NCBI GenBank assembly: GCA_900208305.1
Contig: OAPG01000019.1
Location: 434,001 to 498,000 of the forward strand
Length of the DNA: 64,000 nt
Direction of reading: 5' to 3'
Origin: Melanopsichium pennsylvanicum
Taxonomy: Eukaryota > Basidiomycota > Ustilaginomycetes > Ustilaginales
Shown here: one piece after another, positions 36,508 through 47,350 of the stretch
How positions within the stretch are numbered: the first letter of the stretch is position 1
Layout: each line of letters starts with the position of its first letter
Notes under the pieces: generated by a model
What the model was told of the DNA's origin: nothing
Seen by the model: the letters and a program-made list of their open reading frames with translations, nothing else
Databases searched by the model: none
Translations under genes and position numbers: made by a program

Positions 36508-37827
36508 ATGTCGCAGTCAATCTCCTTTGCTAGTACAAATCACAATGCTACTTCAGCTTCACATTCATCCACAAATGCTGACACGATCGGCGCTGGCTTA
36601 GTTGCACCACCTCATCCTACCCAGCAACAAATCGACGCTTCGGCACGTAAATACTTTCTCTTTGGCTATCCTATCTCGCATTCTGCTAGTCCAGCATTCC
36701 AAAACCTCATTCTTCAATCCATCGCACCCATCAATTGGCCTGGTTCTGACAAGCAGACTTTTCACCCCAGCTACACTCTCAAGGACACAAATTCCATCGA
36801 CGAACCCCATTTTCGAGCTCTCATTCGCAATGATCCTCTTTTCGCAGGCGCTGGCGTAACTATGCCTCTCAAAGTGGCTGTGACCGCCACTCTAGGAGAG
36901 AATGGTGTGATTGACGAGCTCAGCGAAGCTGGTCAAGCCACTCAGACGGTCAATACCATCATTTCAACCCCGTACAAACGCAAACGCAAGATGATCGGCA
37001 CAAACACAGATTACCTTGGTATCGCCCACGCTGTTCTACGAGCCATGGCTGATTGTAACCACGAAGATCGAGTCACCAAATATTTGCACCCTCGACTTTC
37101 CTACAAGGCTCGTTACGTCTTCCCTCTCAACAATCAAGCAAAACCGTATTCGGCCTTCATCATTGGTTCCGGTGGTACCTGCCGTTCTGCCGTTTACGCC
37201 GTGAGCCAACTTGGTCTTAGCCCCATCTACTTGCTCAATCGCGATGCACACGAAACTCAGGCAGTGTTGGATCACTTTGGTTCATCTCTTGATCTTCGAC
37301 CCTTGCGTTCGGTTCAAGCATTCAACCTCGAAGCCGAAAAGCGCAACTCGGGAGAGATTGGCCATATCGCCTGTGCAGTTGGTGAGATTCCTGCTTTCGC
37401 ACCTCAAACGCAAGATGAAAACTTGGTTTACACCCTCGCTCACCGCTTCTTCTCTGAGCCCTACAAAGCTTTAAATGAAACTCACGCTCCCCTTGCTTTT
37501 ACACAAGGTGGTTCTGAACAACTTATCGCAATTCCCTTACCGAGCAAGAGGCCTTTCTTGGACATGTGCTATAAGCCTCGAATGACGCCTCTGCTGCTCA
37601 CTGCAGACGAAAAAGGGTGGTTACCTATCGGAGGTGTGGAAGCTATGGTGGAACAAGGCCTCGCACAGGCAAGAATGTGGGCTGCAACAGCAAAGGCTTT
37701 CCAAGACGGAAAAGAGACGTTTGATCCAATCCCATTTGCTGTAAAGGCTGGAGATGAGGGACCCATCGGATTAGAGATCGAAGAGAAAGCTAGGCATCTG
37801 GTCAGAGCCATGCTAGATATCAAGTAA
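36508..37827 (+). CDS. qutB: Quinate/shikimate 5-dehydrogenase (QutB/Qa-3 type)
   Basis: 439 residues, ATG at 36508. After a Ser/Thr/Ala-rich leader of about 45 residues comes the shikimate-dehydrogenase N domain: KYFLFGYPISHSASPAFQN (substrate Ser residues), GVTMPLKVAV (catalytic Lys) and GTNTDYLG (catalytic Asp). A Rossmann segment with the motif GSGGTCRSAVYAV follows, then the C-terminal GVEAMVEQGLAQARMWAA typical of the family. In fungi this single-domain form, outside the pentafunctional AROM protein, oxidises quinate to 3-dehydroquinate (and shikimate to 3-dehydroshikimate). It is longer than Neurospora Qa-3, with an insertion of about 40 residues before the Rossmann motif. Position next to the permease and dehydratase supports the quinate role. 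Confidence 0.87.
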   Translation: MSQSISFASTNHNATSASHSSTNADTIGAGLVAPPHPTQQQIDASARKYFLFGYPISHSASPAFQNLILQSIAPINWPGSDKQTFHPSYTLKDTNSIDEPHFRALIRNDPLFAGAGVTMPLKVAVTATLGENGVIDELSEAGQATQTVNTIISTPYKRKRKMIGTNTDYLGIAHAVLRAMADCNHEDRVTKYLHPRLSYKARYVFPLNNQAKPYSAFIIGSGGTCRSAVYAVSQLGLSPIYLLNRDAHETQAVLDHFGSSLDLRPLRSVQAFNLEAEKRNSGEIGHIACAVGEIPAFAPQTQDENLVYTLAHRFFSEPYKALNETHAPLAFTQGGSEQLIAIPLPSKRPFLDMCYKPRMTPLLLTADEKGWLPIGGVEAMVEQGLAQARMWAATAKAFQDGKETFDPIPFAVKAGDEGPIGLEIEEKARHLVRAMLDIK

Positions 37828-38570
37828 ACACGTTGACATCTTGGTTCCACTGCTCAGAGCCACACCATGAGTCATTACACACTTTTTTCATAAATCGAAA
37901 CAAGGTGTCTTTCATGTCATGTGTTGTGCTTTTGTTTGGGTGTGAGGTTTGTCAAGAGCATCACGAAAGTCGGTCGGTCATTTCGCTCTTGAAAGTGCTG
38001 CTGGCTCGGTATTTGGGCATGGTAAATCGAGCGGCTAAAACGGTGACAGTGACATTTCGAGGTCCAATAATGGCCGCTTTCAGACAAATAGCCATGACAA
38101 ATAGCCGTGACAAATAGCCGGTTGTGAGCCTCTCGGTCAATTATCATTCAATGTGAATGGATACGTTTGTTTTTTTATTTATTTTGGACGGCGGCTAAAA
38201 ACCAACCAAATTTTGCCGTTTGTTCCACATGGTTTTAATGGATCTCCGACAGCTTTGACGTACCGAACCTGTAATCTTGATAATGGTTAGCTGTGCGAAA
38301 GCTATGTCAAGTCATGCCTCGTTGTTTCGCTACTTTGGCTTGGTCCTGAGATTGTATTCGTTTGCATATCACACCAGCTAGACAAATAGTAAACGTTTTC
38401 GCTAACCTCTTGTTCATAGCTTAGATAGTAGTAAGCATCTGGTTTAGATCACCTCTTCACATCTGTTCTATTGCATCTCATCTTGAGCAACTACCAACTT
38501 TGAAAAAAAAAAAAAAAAAAGGCTAGCAACCATCAATCTCATCATTCTCCTAAAGCCTTGACATTCAAAC
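37828..38570. other. Intergenic region within the quinate cluster
   Basis: Holds a 13-bp tandem repeat (38083-38119), two copies of GCGGCTAAAA (about 38031 and 38191), and a poly-A tract just before 38520. No gene seen. Confidence 0.55.
38083..38119. repeat. Three tandem copies of GACAAATAGCC
   Basis: Period 13 bp, starts at 38083, 38096 and 38109. Confidence 0.85.
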
Positions 38571-39752
38571 ATGTCGAATTGCTTTACACCAAGCTATTCC
38601 ATCTTTACTCACAGCGTTGGCTATCATACGGCGTCGCATTCACTTTTGACCAAACTCAACTCTATCGCCTCTGCTGGTATCAACGGTGTAGAGATCTTCA
38701 CAGATGATCTGTACCACTTTTCTCAGTCGGCTGAATTTGCCTCAATTCTCGCCTCCAAGCAAGTCTCGGCGCTGCTCACACCTCCCGACAGCCCTCTTTC
38801 GCAGCATGCCGCGCTTCGCTCTTCATCAAAAACGGCTACTGCGCAAAACAAGTATTATGGCGCTTTCGGAGAGTGTACAAACGCGGAAGCGCAACTTGAA
38901 ATAGCCGCGGCCGAACATATCAAGACTTACTGCGACCACTTGGGTCTCGAGATCGTTTGTCTCCAGCCGCTCCGCGATGTGGAAGGCTGGGTTTCGACTT
39001 CAGACCGAGCGAATGCTATGGAACGTGTCAAGTCTCGATTCCCCATCATGCAAGCACTCAACACGAACCTACTCCTCATTTGCTCCAACAATACCCCCGC
39101 ACCCGCTACCACCGGAGATCATTCCAGCTTGGTTTGCGATTTGACTCAGATCTCGGACATGGCTTTCTCGTTCACTCAATCCACCGGACACCCTATCCGT
39201 GTAGGCTTTGAAGCACTCTCTTGGGGTAGCCATATCGATCTGTGGGCACAAGCTTGGTCAGTGGTAAAAGCTACCAATCGTGTCAACATTGGCCTGATCC
39301 TGGACTCGTTCAACACTCTGGCTAGGGAATTCGCCGATCCATGCTCTTCAACGGCAATTCAAGAACCCTCGACTATCACACGCTCAAACCTCGCTTTGAG
39401 CTTCAAAAAGATCGTAGCACAAGTACCGGGAGACAAGATCTTCTTGCTTCAAATCGGTGATGCTAAGAAGTTGAACAAAGCTTTGCAACCGAGTCCAAGA
39501 GAAGGAGAACCTAGGCCTAGTAGGATGATCTGGTCTCGGAGCAGTAGGTTGTTTCCATGTGAGAAGGAGAGAGGAGCATTTATGCCTGTTGAAGATTTCG
39601 TGAAAGCTGTATGTGACGCAGGCTATACTGGACCTTGGTCAATCGAGGTTTTCAACGACTCACTTAGTAATTCGAGCTCAGAAGTGCCCATCCTGCATGC
39701 CAGAAGAGCACGAGCTGGTCTCGATAAGCTCGTAGAAGCTGTATATCATTAA
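38571..39752 (+). CDS. qutC: 3-Dehydroshikimate dehydratase (QutC/Qa-4 type)
   Basis: 393 residues, ATG at 38571. It has the xylose-isomerase-like TIM-barrel fold of fungal dehydroshikimate dehydratases: GINGVEIFTDDLYHF near the N terminus, IVCLQPLRDVEGW, GFEALSWGSHIDLW (metal-ligand Glu), IGLILDSFN (Asp), FLLQIGDAKKL, PCEKERGAF, and the final GPWSIEVFNDSL with the last Glu ligand. The enzyme dehydrates 3-dehydroshikimate to protocatechuate, sending quinate carbon to the beta-ketoadipate pathway. It lies downstream of, and on the same strand as, the dehydrogenase. No intron. Confidence 0.9.
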   Translation: MSNCFTPSYSIFTHSVGYHTASHSLLTKLNSIASAGINGVEIFTDDLYHFSQSAEFASILASKQVSALLTPPDSPLSQHAALRSSSKTATAQNKYYGAFGECTNAEAQLEIAAAEHIKTYCDHLGLEIVCLQPLRDVEGWVSTSDRANAMERVKSRFPIMQALNTNLLLICSNNTPAPATTGDHSSLVCDLTQISDMAFSFTQSTGHPIRVGFEALSWGSHIDLWAQAWSVVKATNRVNIGLILDSFNTLAREFADPCSSTAIQEPSTITRSNLALSFKKIVAQVPGDKIFLLQIGDAKKLNKALQPSPREGEPRPSRMIWSRSSRLFPCEKERGAFMPVEDFVKAVCDAGYTGPWSIEVFNDSLSNSSSEVPILHARRARAGLDKLVEAVYH

Positions 39753-40169
39753 CTTAGTCATCGCATTAAATTCAACATTATCTCTCTAGAATCGTGATCA
39801 CTTGCTTGACAAACGATATATACACTGTATATACATAACAAAGACATGCTCGTTCACCGTTACTTTTTTAGCTCCTTTGCTTCAGAGCCGTTTGATTGGG
39901 CTTTTTCTTTCGTTCGTGAACGACAATCAACATGCAAACCACGCTTCGCCAAAAAGATGCGGACCAAGATCGAGAAAAAAAAAAAAAGCCGAGCTTACCA
40001 ATTCATGCAGTTCAGGGTCCAAAAGCGCACCTACCACCTTGTGTCCTCCTCCTTCTCTTCCTCCTCCTTCTCTTCCTCCTCGATCTTGCACTGCTTGGTT
40101 TTCTTTATCCTTCTGACCACCATTCTTGGCACAATAGCGCTTCGAGTTAAAATTTGAATTCATATCAAG
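39753..40169. other. Intergenic region
   Basis: 417 bp with a poly-A tract (about 39975) and a CTCCTC pyrimidine run (about 40038-40080) that probably belongs to the aldo-keto reductase leader. No gene seen. Confidence 0.55.
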
Positions 40170-41151
40170 ATGTCGACAAAGCTCACCCTACAATCCACTT
40201 ACCCTTTAGGCGATGGCGTCGACATGCCAGTCCTTGGATTTGGAGTGTACAACAGTCCTGCTGATGTGACTCAAAAGTCGGTGACAACAGCTCTCAACAC
40301 TGGTTACAGGCACATTGACTCGGCTCAGTACTATAATAATGAGAAAGAGTAAGTTTGTGTCGCTGCGTTTTACGTTTGGCTGCTTCTTCTTATGCCGTGT
40401 ATGACTACAAAAGAGAGGAAAGAGTAGAAGGCTGACAAGATTGCTTACTGTGATATGGCTTGGAAATGAGTACAGGGTTGGTGATGCAGTTCGAGCTTGG
40501 TGTCGCGAATCACATGCTTCGAGGCGCCAAGTTTTTGTTACCACCAAGATTATCGCTCCCAAATCCACCCAAGAAGAAACGCTCGCTTCTCTGCGCAAAT
40601 CGGTTAACAATGTGAATCTTGATGGTTATGTAGATTGCTTCCTCATCCACACTCCAACTTCGGGACCTTCAGGTCGAGCTCACCTCTGGTCGGCTCTCAA
40701 GCAACTTCAATCGGAGGGAAAAACTGTGGTGATTGGCGTATCCAATTACGGCGTAAAGCACCTCGTCGAACTCATCGAAAAGGGAGAAAAGCCAGCAGTG
40801 AACCAGATCGAGCTTCACCCGTGGTGCCAACAGCGACCCATTGTCGAATTTTGCAAAAAGCACGACATTGTACTGCAAGCATACTGCCCGATCGTCAGAG
40901 GTGAACACAAGGATGACAAAGAGGTTAACAAGATTGCGGACAAGCACAAGGTGGACTGGTCTCAAGTGCTGCTCAGGTGGTCATTGCAGAAAGGGTTTGT
41001 ACCTCTACCCAAATCGGATACGCCAAGCAGGATCGCCAGCAATGCGGATCTGTACTCATTTGAGTTGGACGAGGAGGATATCAAGGTGCTGGACGCCAAG
41101 GATCAGGGTGCCAAAGGTGCTGTTGCTCCCAACCCTGTTGACTGCGAGTAA
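40170..41151 (+). CDS. Aldo-keto reductase (2 exons)
   Basis: Exon 1 is 40170-40348 and exon 2 is 40476-41151; the 127-bp intron starts GTAAGT and ends TACAG and splits a Glu codon. The 284-residue product is a compact TIM-barrel AKR: MPVLGFGVYNSP, GYRHIDSAQYYNNE with the catalytic Asp and Tyr, FVTTKI (Lys), CFLIHTP (His), GVSNYGVKHL, NQIELHPWC and the cofactor-binding VPLPKSDTPSRI. It should reduce aldehydes or ketones with NADPH in the cytosol; the substrate is not evident. It follows the quinate genes on the same strand, but nothing in the sequence ties it to that pathway. Confidence 0.92.
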
Positions 41152-41967
41152 TGTTGGCAAAAATCCAAGTAATTAGTATCGTAAACTGTCTCTAAGCTAA
41201 GCTGTAGGGCAGAAATCAAGTTGAATGTTTAAGCGTATCAATACTTTAAGCGTATCAATACTTTAAGCGTATCATGATTTTGACGACTCCAGCCTCGTTC
41301 TGGATATAATGGATAGGTGTCAAGATGCTTGACTTAGGTAAAGTGAATTGCGTTGCTGACCTCGAAAAGTTCTGAAAGTCAGCCTCGAGATTGTCAATGG
41401 GTGAGATCGAGAGGGGTATCAAAAGTGGCTCCTAATATGGCGACGGCTGCGGATGGCTTTGGATGATGGATTCGATGTCATACTCGAGGGTAGGGAATGA
41501 TAGCATGCCAATGAACCTGTTTGTTGCGTCGATAGTGTTTGAGATCGTAAGATCTGGTCGAGTTTTCAATTACGTGTTGAGGCTGAACTTGACAGTTGTG
41601 CTAATTCATGACCCAAATCAAGTGAAAGCTTGTTGGGAGGTAAAGAATGAGATGCAGGACCATCAACGGGCGCAAAAAGAGTTGGAGAAAGACAAAGACA
41701 TGCTGATTGCGAAGGTGTTGCAAACATGGCCCAATTATAATAATATCCTACACAAACCCTGCATAGTAGTAATATTATGTGCCCTAAATTGGTTTTTTTT
41801 ACCGGTTACACAGTCGCACCCTTACGTTTGGTTGCAGAACATGTTGTGGTCGTCTCTGCACAGTTGCCCACCAAACCACCCTTACATCCACAATCTCTCA
41901 GCAGCGATTCTTTCGGCCACGATCCCTGTCACACACTGTTCTCGACAATATAGTAAACGTTACCAGC
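41152..41967. other. Intergenic region
   Basis: 816 bp with the 17-bp tandem repeat annotated separately. A 174-codon open frame (41463-41987) overlaps the next start and has no recognisable features; it is probably not a gene. Confidence 0.5.
41228..41274. repeat. 17-bp tandem repeat (TTTAAGCGTATCAATAC), three copies
   Basis: Starts at 41228, 41245 and 41262; the third copy is partial. Lies in the 3' region of the aldo-keto reductase gene. Confidence 0.9.
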
Positions 41968-43035
41968 ATGCGCACCACCGAATCTAAAGAGCATCTGCTC
42001 CACGATCTGGAATTGGGCGTTGCAACTTCATCTCGTAGCTCTTCTTGCTTTCGGTCTTTCTGCTTTCCACCTCTGGCGCTCTTTCGAAGAAAGAAGTTTC
42101 TGATCTCTCTCCTGCTCATCCCCATGGTCTATTGCATACTCCTTTATATCGGCACAGCCACATCACCACTCGAATCTCAAGCGGGCACACGCATGCTCGA
42201 CGCTCTCCATCATGCCTCGCCTGCCATCAACGATCTCGCCGGCAAGATCCCCGGTATCGGCTTCAGTCACCACTATGATGATGCGCATGTCGACAGCCAA
42301 GGCCACCTTCACAACGCTCTACTCGACGATTTGCATGTAGAAGGAACACCCGAGCTCGCGGCACTCAAACACAAGATCCAACACTCTACATTGGCCGTCG
42401 CAAGTTCAAACAATCTGGCTCTGCAGCTGAATGAAATGACAAAGTTCACGCCAAACGATGAGAGTGTGCTGCTCCTTCTGCTCGCATTGCAAAGCAAAGG
42501 TTATACTGTCGATCAAGATTGGAAAGAGATCTACTTTGATCGTACACCGCTTCAAGCAGGTCTCTTTGCTTCGCTCAATTCTGGACCTACCAACCGATTC
42601 ACTCAGCTGCTCGCCCAAGTTGGCCTTCCGAAACCCAAACTCACCTCATCTGACTTCACTACTACCACGCACACGTTCGATCAAGCTACTTCCATCTTGG
42701 ATCAAGCGCACCAACTCTACATACTCTCGCGCCAGGATTGGGTCACCAAGATCCGCCAGTCGCTTGGATTGACCGTGTTTAGCAAATCCTACTGTCCTTA
42801 TTCGAAAAAGGCCAAGACACTGCTCAACTCGATCAACGCAACGTATACCCTGTACGAGGTGGACACCAGACCAGACGCTCATCAGTTGCAACCCTTATTG
42901 GCTGCATTGACAAACCACAAGACATTCCCAACCATTCTGGTTCAGGATCGTGTGCTAGGAGGCAACGACGATTTGCATGATTTGGATCACATCCATGCAC
43001 TCAAACCCATACTCGAATCCGTGCGAGCATTGTGA
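41968..43035 (+). CDS. Membrane-anchored glutaredoxin (Grx6/Grx7-like)
   Basis: 355 residues, ATG at 41968. A short cytosolic N terminus with basic residues (FRRKK) precedes one hydrophobic signal-anchor (FLISLLLIPMVYCILLYIG, about residues 43-63). A long His/Leu-rich stem follows, then a C-terminal glutaredoxin domain (about 255-350). The active site is CPYS in TVFSKSYCPYSKKAKTLL, with the TFPTILV cis-Pro loop and GGNDDLHDL for glutathione binding. Yeast Grx6 and Grx7 have the same layout and work in the ER/Golgi lumen on glutathione redox. The stem here is longer than in yeast. Confidence 0.88.
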   Translation: MRTTESKEHLLHDLELGVATSSRSSSCFRSFCFPPLALFRRKKFLISLLLIPMVYCILLYIGTATSPLESQAGTRMLDALHHASPAINDLAGKIPGIGFSHHYDDAHVDSQGHLHNALLDDLHVEGTPELAALKHKIQHSTLAVASSNNLALQLNEMTKFTPNDESVLLLLLALQSKGYTVDQDWKEIYFDRTPLQAGLFASLNSGPTNRFTQLLAQVGLPKPKLTSSDFTTTTHTFDQATSILDQAHQLYILSRQDWVTKIRQSLGLTVFSKSYCPYSKKAKTLLNSINATYTLYEVDTRPDAHQLQPLLAALTNHKTFPTILVQDRVLGGNDDLHDLDHIHALKPILESVRAL

Positions 43036-43885
43036 GTCGCTGTGAATATGATTGTTGGTTTGGAGAGAGCCGACATGATATACCCTTTTGGATGCTGTGT
43101 CTCAAAGTGGCAAGGCTTGGACAAACACGCAGAATCAAGCACGTTGTCGTAACGAAGCGAACAAGTCAGATATCGAGCCTGTTATCACCATAGCAACCAT
43201 AGCAATGGCAAACTTGCGATATTATATAGCGATTCGGATCATACATTGCTTTTCCATACGCCTCTAATTCTGCTCGACATGTTTATCATTAAACACAAAT
43301 ACCAATCTGAGCTCCTTGCACGCATCGTCAAAGAGGTATGTCATGACATGCAACACTTTTAGTAGAGTGCCGTTGAAAACCACATTGAGGCAGGTAAGTA
43401 GAGAAAAAAACTCCAGCAAAAAAATGACTGTAGAAAGGGAGAAACATTCTAAAAGAGGACAACAGCCGATATACTTGTATGCAAGCCGTTTCGAGATTCG
43501 GATCATCTGCCCGATTCACGATTCACAGTGCTTCCACAAAGATCCGGTTGGTTCCTACCAAATGAGATATGTTTCTACGGCAATTTCGAGCCTTCTAACT
43601 CTGCACTCACGTCGACTTTGATGAGGAGACGTGGGTTTATACTAGGCCCAGGCTTCACGGCAGATGGTCATGGTATTTCATGTCTTCTCGTAACTTGAAC
43701 GTCTCAGACGACAATGTACGCGCTGCTTGCTGACTCATGATTATAACGCCAAAAACCCAAAATTACCTCCACACCGCCAATTGGCGTCGCTGCCATCGAA
43801 AGCGTCATTTTTAGATTTGAGACGACTCTTTACCTCGCCATCATCTCAATCATACTTTTGTTCAACCTCGATCTGACACCCAATC
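43036..43885. other. Intergenic region, no gene seen
   Basis: 850 bp of mixed composition with only short open frames. The SDO1 leader is CT-rich near 43820-43870. Confidence 0.5.
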
Positions 43886-44772
43886 ATGCCAGTCTTCCAA
43901 CCGGCAAACCAGATCAAACTCACAAACGTCTCCATCGTCCGATTGCGCAAGGGCGGCAAACGTTTCGAGATCGCATGTTACAAGAACAAGGTGCGCGAAT
44001 GGAGGACCGGTGTGGAAACCGACTTGGACGAAGTGGTGCAAATTGAAAACATCTTTGTCAACGTATCCAAAGGTCAAGTTGCCCCAAGCGAGGATCTTCA
44101 AACTGCATTCGGTACAACACAAATTCCCGACATCTTGCAACAGATTTTGAAAAAGGGAGAGTTGCAAGTAGGTGACAAGGAGAGGCAGCATGAATTGTCG
44201 AATACTTGGAAGGACATTGCGACACAGGTAGCCGAGAAGTGCGTGGATCCGGGTAGTCAAAGACCCTACACTGTGGGAATGATCGAAAAGGCAATGCATG
44301 ATGTACATTACTCGGTCAAGACAGGCAGGAGCGCAAAGCAGCAGGTAAGACCCTTCAACATTCTTCAATGGTCACTTTGCCTTTTTTTTCTTCTTTTTTT
44401 TTTTTTTAGCCCTGCAGATCTTGACATACTGACTTTGTTGTTTCTATGGCTGCATCTTTGATCTAGGCATTGGAAGTGATCCGTCTTTTGCAAGAAAAGA
44501 AAACTATCCCAATCGAACGTGCACGCATGCGTATCCGCATCACCATGCCCAACAAGGACGGCAAAAAGATCAAGCACAAGATTCTCCCCCTCACAGACAA
44601 GGTCGAAGACGAAGACTGGTCAGACGAATGGGAGCTCATCGCTTTCATCGATCCCGGTGCGCTCAAAACCATCAACGAGCTTATCGAGTCGGAAATCAAG
44701 GGCAGAGGGAACGTAGAGACGCTCAACTTTACCACCATCAGGGAAGGAGACGGTGATGAGAGGTTGGAATGA
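43886..44772 (+). CDS. SDO1: SDO1/SBDS ribosome maturation factor (2 exons)
   Basis: Exon 1 is 43886-44344 (153 codons) and exon 2 is 44467-44772; the 122-bp intron starts GTAAGA and ends CTAG, phase 0. The 254-residue product matches the SBDS family throughout: [34 protein letters not shown]-type strand [41 protein letters not shown] and [13 protein letters not shown]. The three SBDS domains follow in order with a ferredoxin-like C-terminal domain. With the GTPase Efl1, it releases eIF6/Tif6 from nascent 60S subunits in the cytoplasm. RLP24 elsewhere in the window acts in the same 60S pathway. Confidence 0.98.
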
Positions 44773-44986
44773 GGTCCACTACAATCAATTCAACGCAAAC
44801 TTTAGCGCGTGATCTGCGATCAAAATTCCGATGCGATTGATTGTCTCTTTTGTCGACCCTACGGGACTCGGATGGAATACATAGGGTGGCTGTGTCAGGC
44901 CACGTTGGTTATGTTGAAATCCTTAAGCGTTGTCCTTGGTGCAACAGCTACGGCTTCATTGACGTTGACGTTGGGATTCGCTTTGC

Positions 44987-47350
44987 TCACTTTGCAAAGT
45001 GCAACGTCCAGCTTGGCAGCAATCTGCGCGCATGAACTTCGGCCGTTGTCAAACCAGGTGTACCGTACGTCAAGGGGCTCAACCACCAGAAACATACGAT
45101 CAAAGCAGCCACCATAACACCCATCACCACCCTCGCCTGTTTGGGAACCACATTGTCCATCCTTGGCCTGTAATCTCGCACCCTCAACAATGGTCCCTGC
45201 TTGGAAATGGGGAACTGGATCGTCTCGCTCGCGACAAAGTTGAGCACTCCACCCGCGACCAAGCACGCACAAACATGCGCTGGTAGGTAGTGGTGAATAA
45301 ACAGCTGACGCGACATGAGGAAAAACGGAATGTAGTGACACGCCCAAGCCACCACAAAGAAGCCTGTCGAATTGTACAGTCTATTCCGAACCGCACTCGG
45401 GATGGGGTAGATGCCACGACGACGCGCCAAGAGGTCGGCACCCAGCACACCGACAAAGATCGAGATGGTGAGGATGGTGCCCCACCACGAGACTAGATTG
45501 CCAATCATGTAGATCTGATGTTGACCCTGATCTTGGGTCCAGAACGAGATGCCTTGGAGCAAAAACGGCCAATTGATGGGTCCAGTCGCATAAGGATGGC
45601 TCTGAGTCAAGCCGGCGTTCTGTTGAAGCATCTGGAGCTGAAGCTCTAGCCACTTTTTGAGAAAGTTCATCTTGACCACCTTGCGCGGCGGCAGAGGTTT
45701 GAGCCTGTCTTGGTAGTCGGGGCTTTCAGGCGCGGGAGTGAGCTCATTGACGTACCACAAGCAGGTCTTGTCCATGGCGTTCTTGTTTCCGTTGACCTCT
45801 TGCTGGTTGAAAGCCCAATCGGGAAGCGCTTCGGTATGGGTCCACATGCACACGCGTGTGTTTTTATGGACCAGTCGGAACCAGGATGCTTTGCTCTTGA
45901 CAGCCTTGTCGGGGCTATCAGCCTCGTCTAGGAAGAGTTCAAAGAGAGTGTCGTCGTAGCGCGAGGTTTCGTTGGCAGGAGTGGTGGTGAATTCTTCATT
46001 GGTGGCCATGAGTGGAGATGCGACGTCGTGGGTGAGCAGGAATGTATTGGTGTTGATGTGAAGCAGACGAATGGTGTCTTTGTGCTGAACCACGCGACCG
46101 GCAGCATCATCATCTGGAATAGGTTTGGTTGGCAGGATCTGCCAGATGTTGTTGGTGTCGTTGTGCGGGTACCCGGTAACCTGCTGACCCTGACTCGAGA
46201 TTCGGCCGTCGTCGTACTTGAGTGGGTATCTCTCGACGTGCGAGTGAAGAAAAGCCTTTGTGTTCTTGTGGACAAGGGTAATCTTGTCATAGTACTGGAT
46301 ATCGCGTGCGTTTGCGAGCATTGGGTTCCCCTGAAGAGTCTGTTGGAATTGCGAGCTCATAAAAACGTCGCCGGGACCGCTCTTGATGAGGATGGCAAAG
46401 TGGACCCAAAACCAAAAGAGGTAGACGCAGAATGGCAAGATGATGAGACTGAAGAAGCGTGCCAAAAAGTGACGTGCTACGTGATCCATTTCGAGCCCAC
46501 GTCGAATGTCGAGAAGCTTCCAAAGGTCCCATGCGACGGCGGTTCCGATGGTCATGAAGGTGAAGAGGCCGACCATCTTGCAGCTCATGGTCATGGCGAG
46601 ATTAACGCCGGTTGCGATGAGCCAGAACCACCAGGTTGTGGTGAATTCATTGTAGCGAAGCTTGTAGAATCGAATGTACGAGTAGATGCTGAGCATCATG
46701 AAGAGGATGAGTGGAGCGTCGAGAAGGATGAGCCGATCCTGAGCGATGTGAGCATTGTCGAAGAGAAGAAGGGCAGCGCTGAATACACTGATGACAGGAG
46801 CATAACCGCTTTGCCTCATAATGCTGTAGATGAGGGGAACCTGCAAGCTGCCAATGATGGCGGGTATGGCACGCATGCGAATGTAGGGAACGTTGTTCTC
46901 CATGTACTTGTCGCCGATCTGATCAAATTCAAAGTGACCGTCGAAGCCGGCGAGGTAGCCTGCAGCAGCATTGATGAGTTTTGCGAGAGGAGGATGAACA
47001 TCGAAATGAAACTCACGACGAAGATAGTAAGCTGCGAACTTGCCAAAGTGAACTTCGTCAAAGACGACCTGATCTGGAAACGAGATCTTGTAGAAGCGAA
47101 GAGCAGCGGCGAGGATAAAGAGGGCGATGGTGATGAGCGAATCGGCATTGTGAGAGTGAACGTCGGGATGAACGGAGTTGAAGCTGGAACGATACTTGGA
47201 TTCGTCACCGTCACCACCATTGCCATGACCATGACTAGTGGCGTGGGAGAGCTGAGTAGTCGCGATATTGTCAGCTAGTTCGGATTGAGCCGAGGTGTTG
47301 GTGGCATCGTTGCGACGAGACCGAAGTGTCTGTCCTCGTGATGCATCCAT
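44987..47350 (-). CDS. pmt4: Dolichyl-phosphate-mannose protein mannosyltransferase, Pmt4-like
   Basis: 787 residues from the ATG at 47350 (MDASRGQTLRSRR); the frame above it begins at TTG. It has the PMT family GT39 layout. An N-terminal multispan domain has the Asp-Glu catalytic motif (VVFDEVHFGKFAAYY) and FDVHPPLAKL. A central lumenal MIR domain has three repeats (LVHKNTKAFLHSHVERYPL, QQVTGYPHNDTNNIW, LVHKNTRVCMWTH). A C-terminal multispan domain ends with the family's terminal LHFAK. The enzyme transfers mannose from dolichol-phosphate to Ser/Thr in the ER lumen. NNVPYIRMR and the MIR sequence favour the Pmt4 subfamily, which acts on membrane-anchored Ser/Thr-rich proteins. Convergent with SDO1 and divergent from PRP4. 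Confidence 0.9.
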   Translation of the reverse strand: MDASRGQTLRSRRNDATNTSAQSELADNIATTQLSHATSHGHGNGGDGDESKYRSSFNSVHPDVHSHNADSLITIALFILAAALRFYKISFPDQVVFDEVHFGKFAAYYLRREFHFDVHPPLAKLINAAAGYLAGFDGHFEFDQIGDKYMENNVPYIRMRAIPAIIGSLQVPLIYSIMRQSGYAPVISVFSAALLLFDNAHIAQDRLILLDAPLILFMMLSIYSYIRFYKLRYNEFTTTWWFWLIATGVNLAMTMSCKMVGLFTFMTIGTAVAWDLWKLLDIRRGLEMDHVARHFLARFFSLIILPFCVYLFWFWVHFAILIKSGPGDVFMSSQFQQTLQGNPMLANARDIQYYDKITLVHKNTKAFLHSHVERYPLKYDDGRISSQGQQVTGYPHNDTNNIWQILPTKPIPDDDAAGRVVQHKDTIRLLHINTNTFLLTHDVASPLMATNEEFTTTPANETSRYDDTLFELFLDEADSPDKAVKSKASWFRLVHKNTRVCMWTHTEALPDWAFNQQEVNGNKNAMDKTCLWYVNELTPAPESPDYQDRLKPLPPRKVVKMNFLKKWLELQLQMLQQNAGLTQSHPYATGPINWPFLLQGISFWTQDQGQHQIYMIGNLVSWWGTILTISIFVGVLGADLLARRRGIYPIPSAVRNRLYNSTGFFVVAWACHYIPFFLMSRQLFIHHYLPAHVCACLVAGGVLNFVASETIQFPISKQGPLLRVRDYRPRMDNVVPKQARVVMGVMVAALIVCFWWLSPLTYGTPGLTTAEVHARRLLPSWTLHFAK

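Noticed and set aside
41463..41987. 174-codon open frame before the glutaredoxin gene
   Set aside because: No family resemblance, mixed composition, and it overlaps the glutaredoxin start in another frame.
46028..47278. 416-codon open frame antisense to pmt4
   Set aside because: It mirrors a conserved GT39 coding sequence and has no recognisable domain; long antisense frames are common opposite codon-biased genes.
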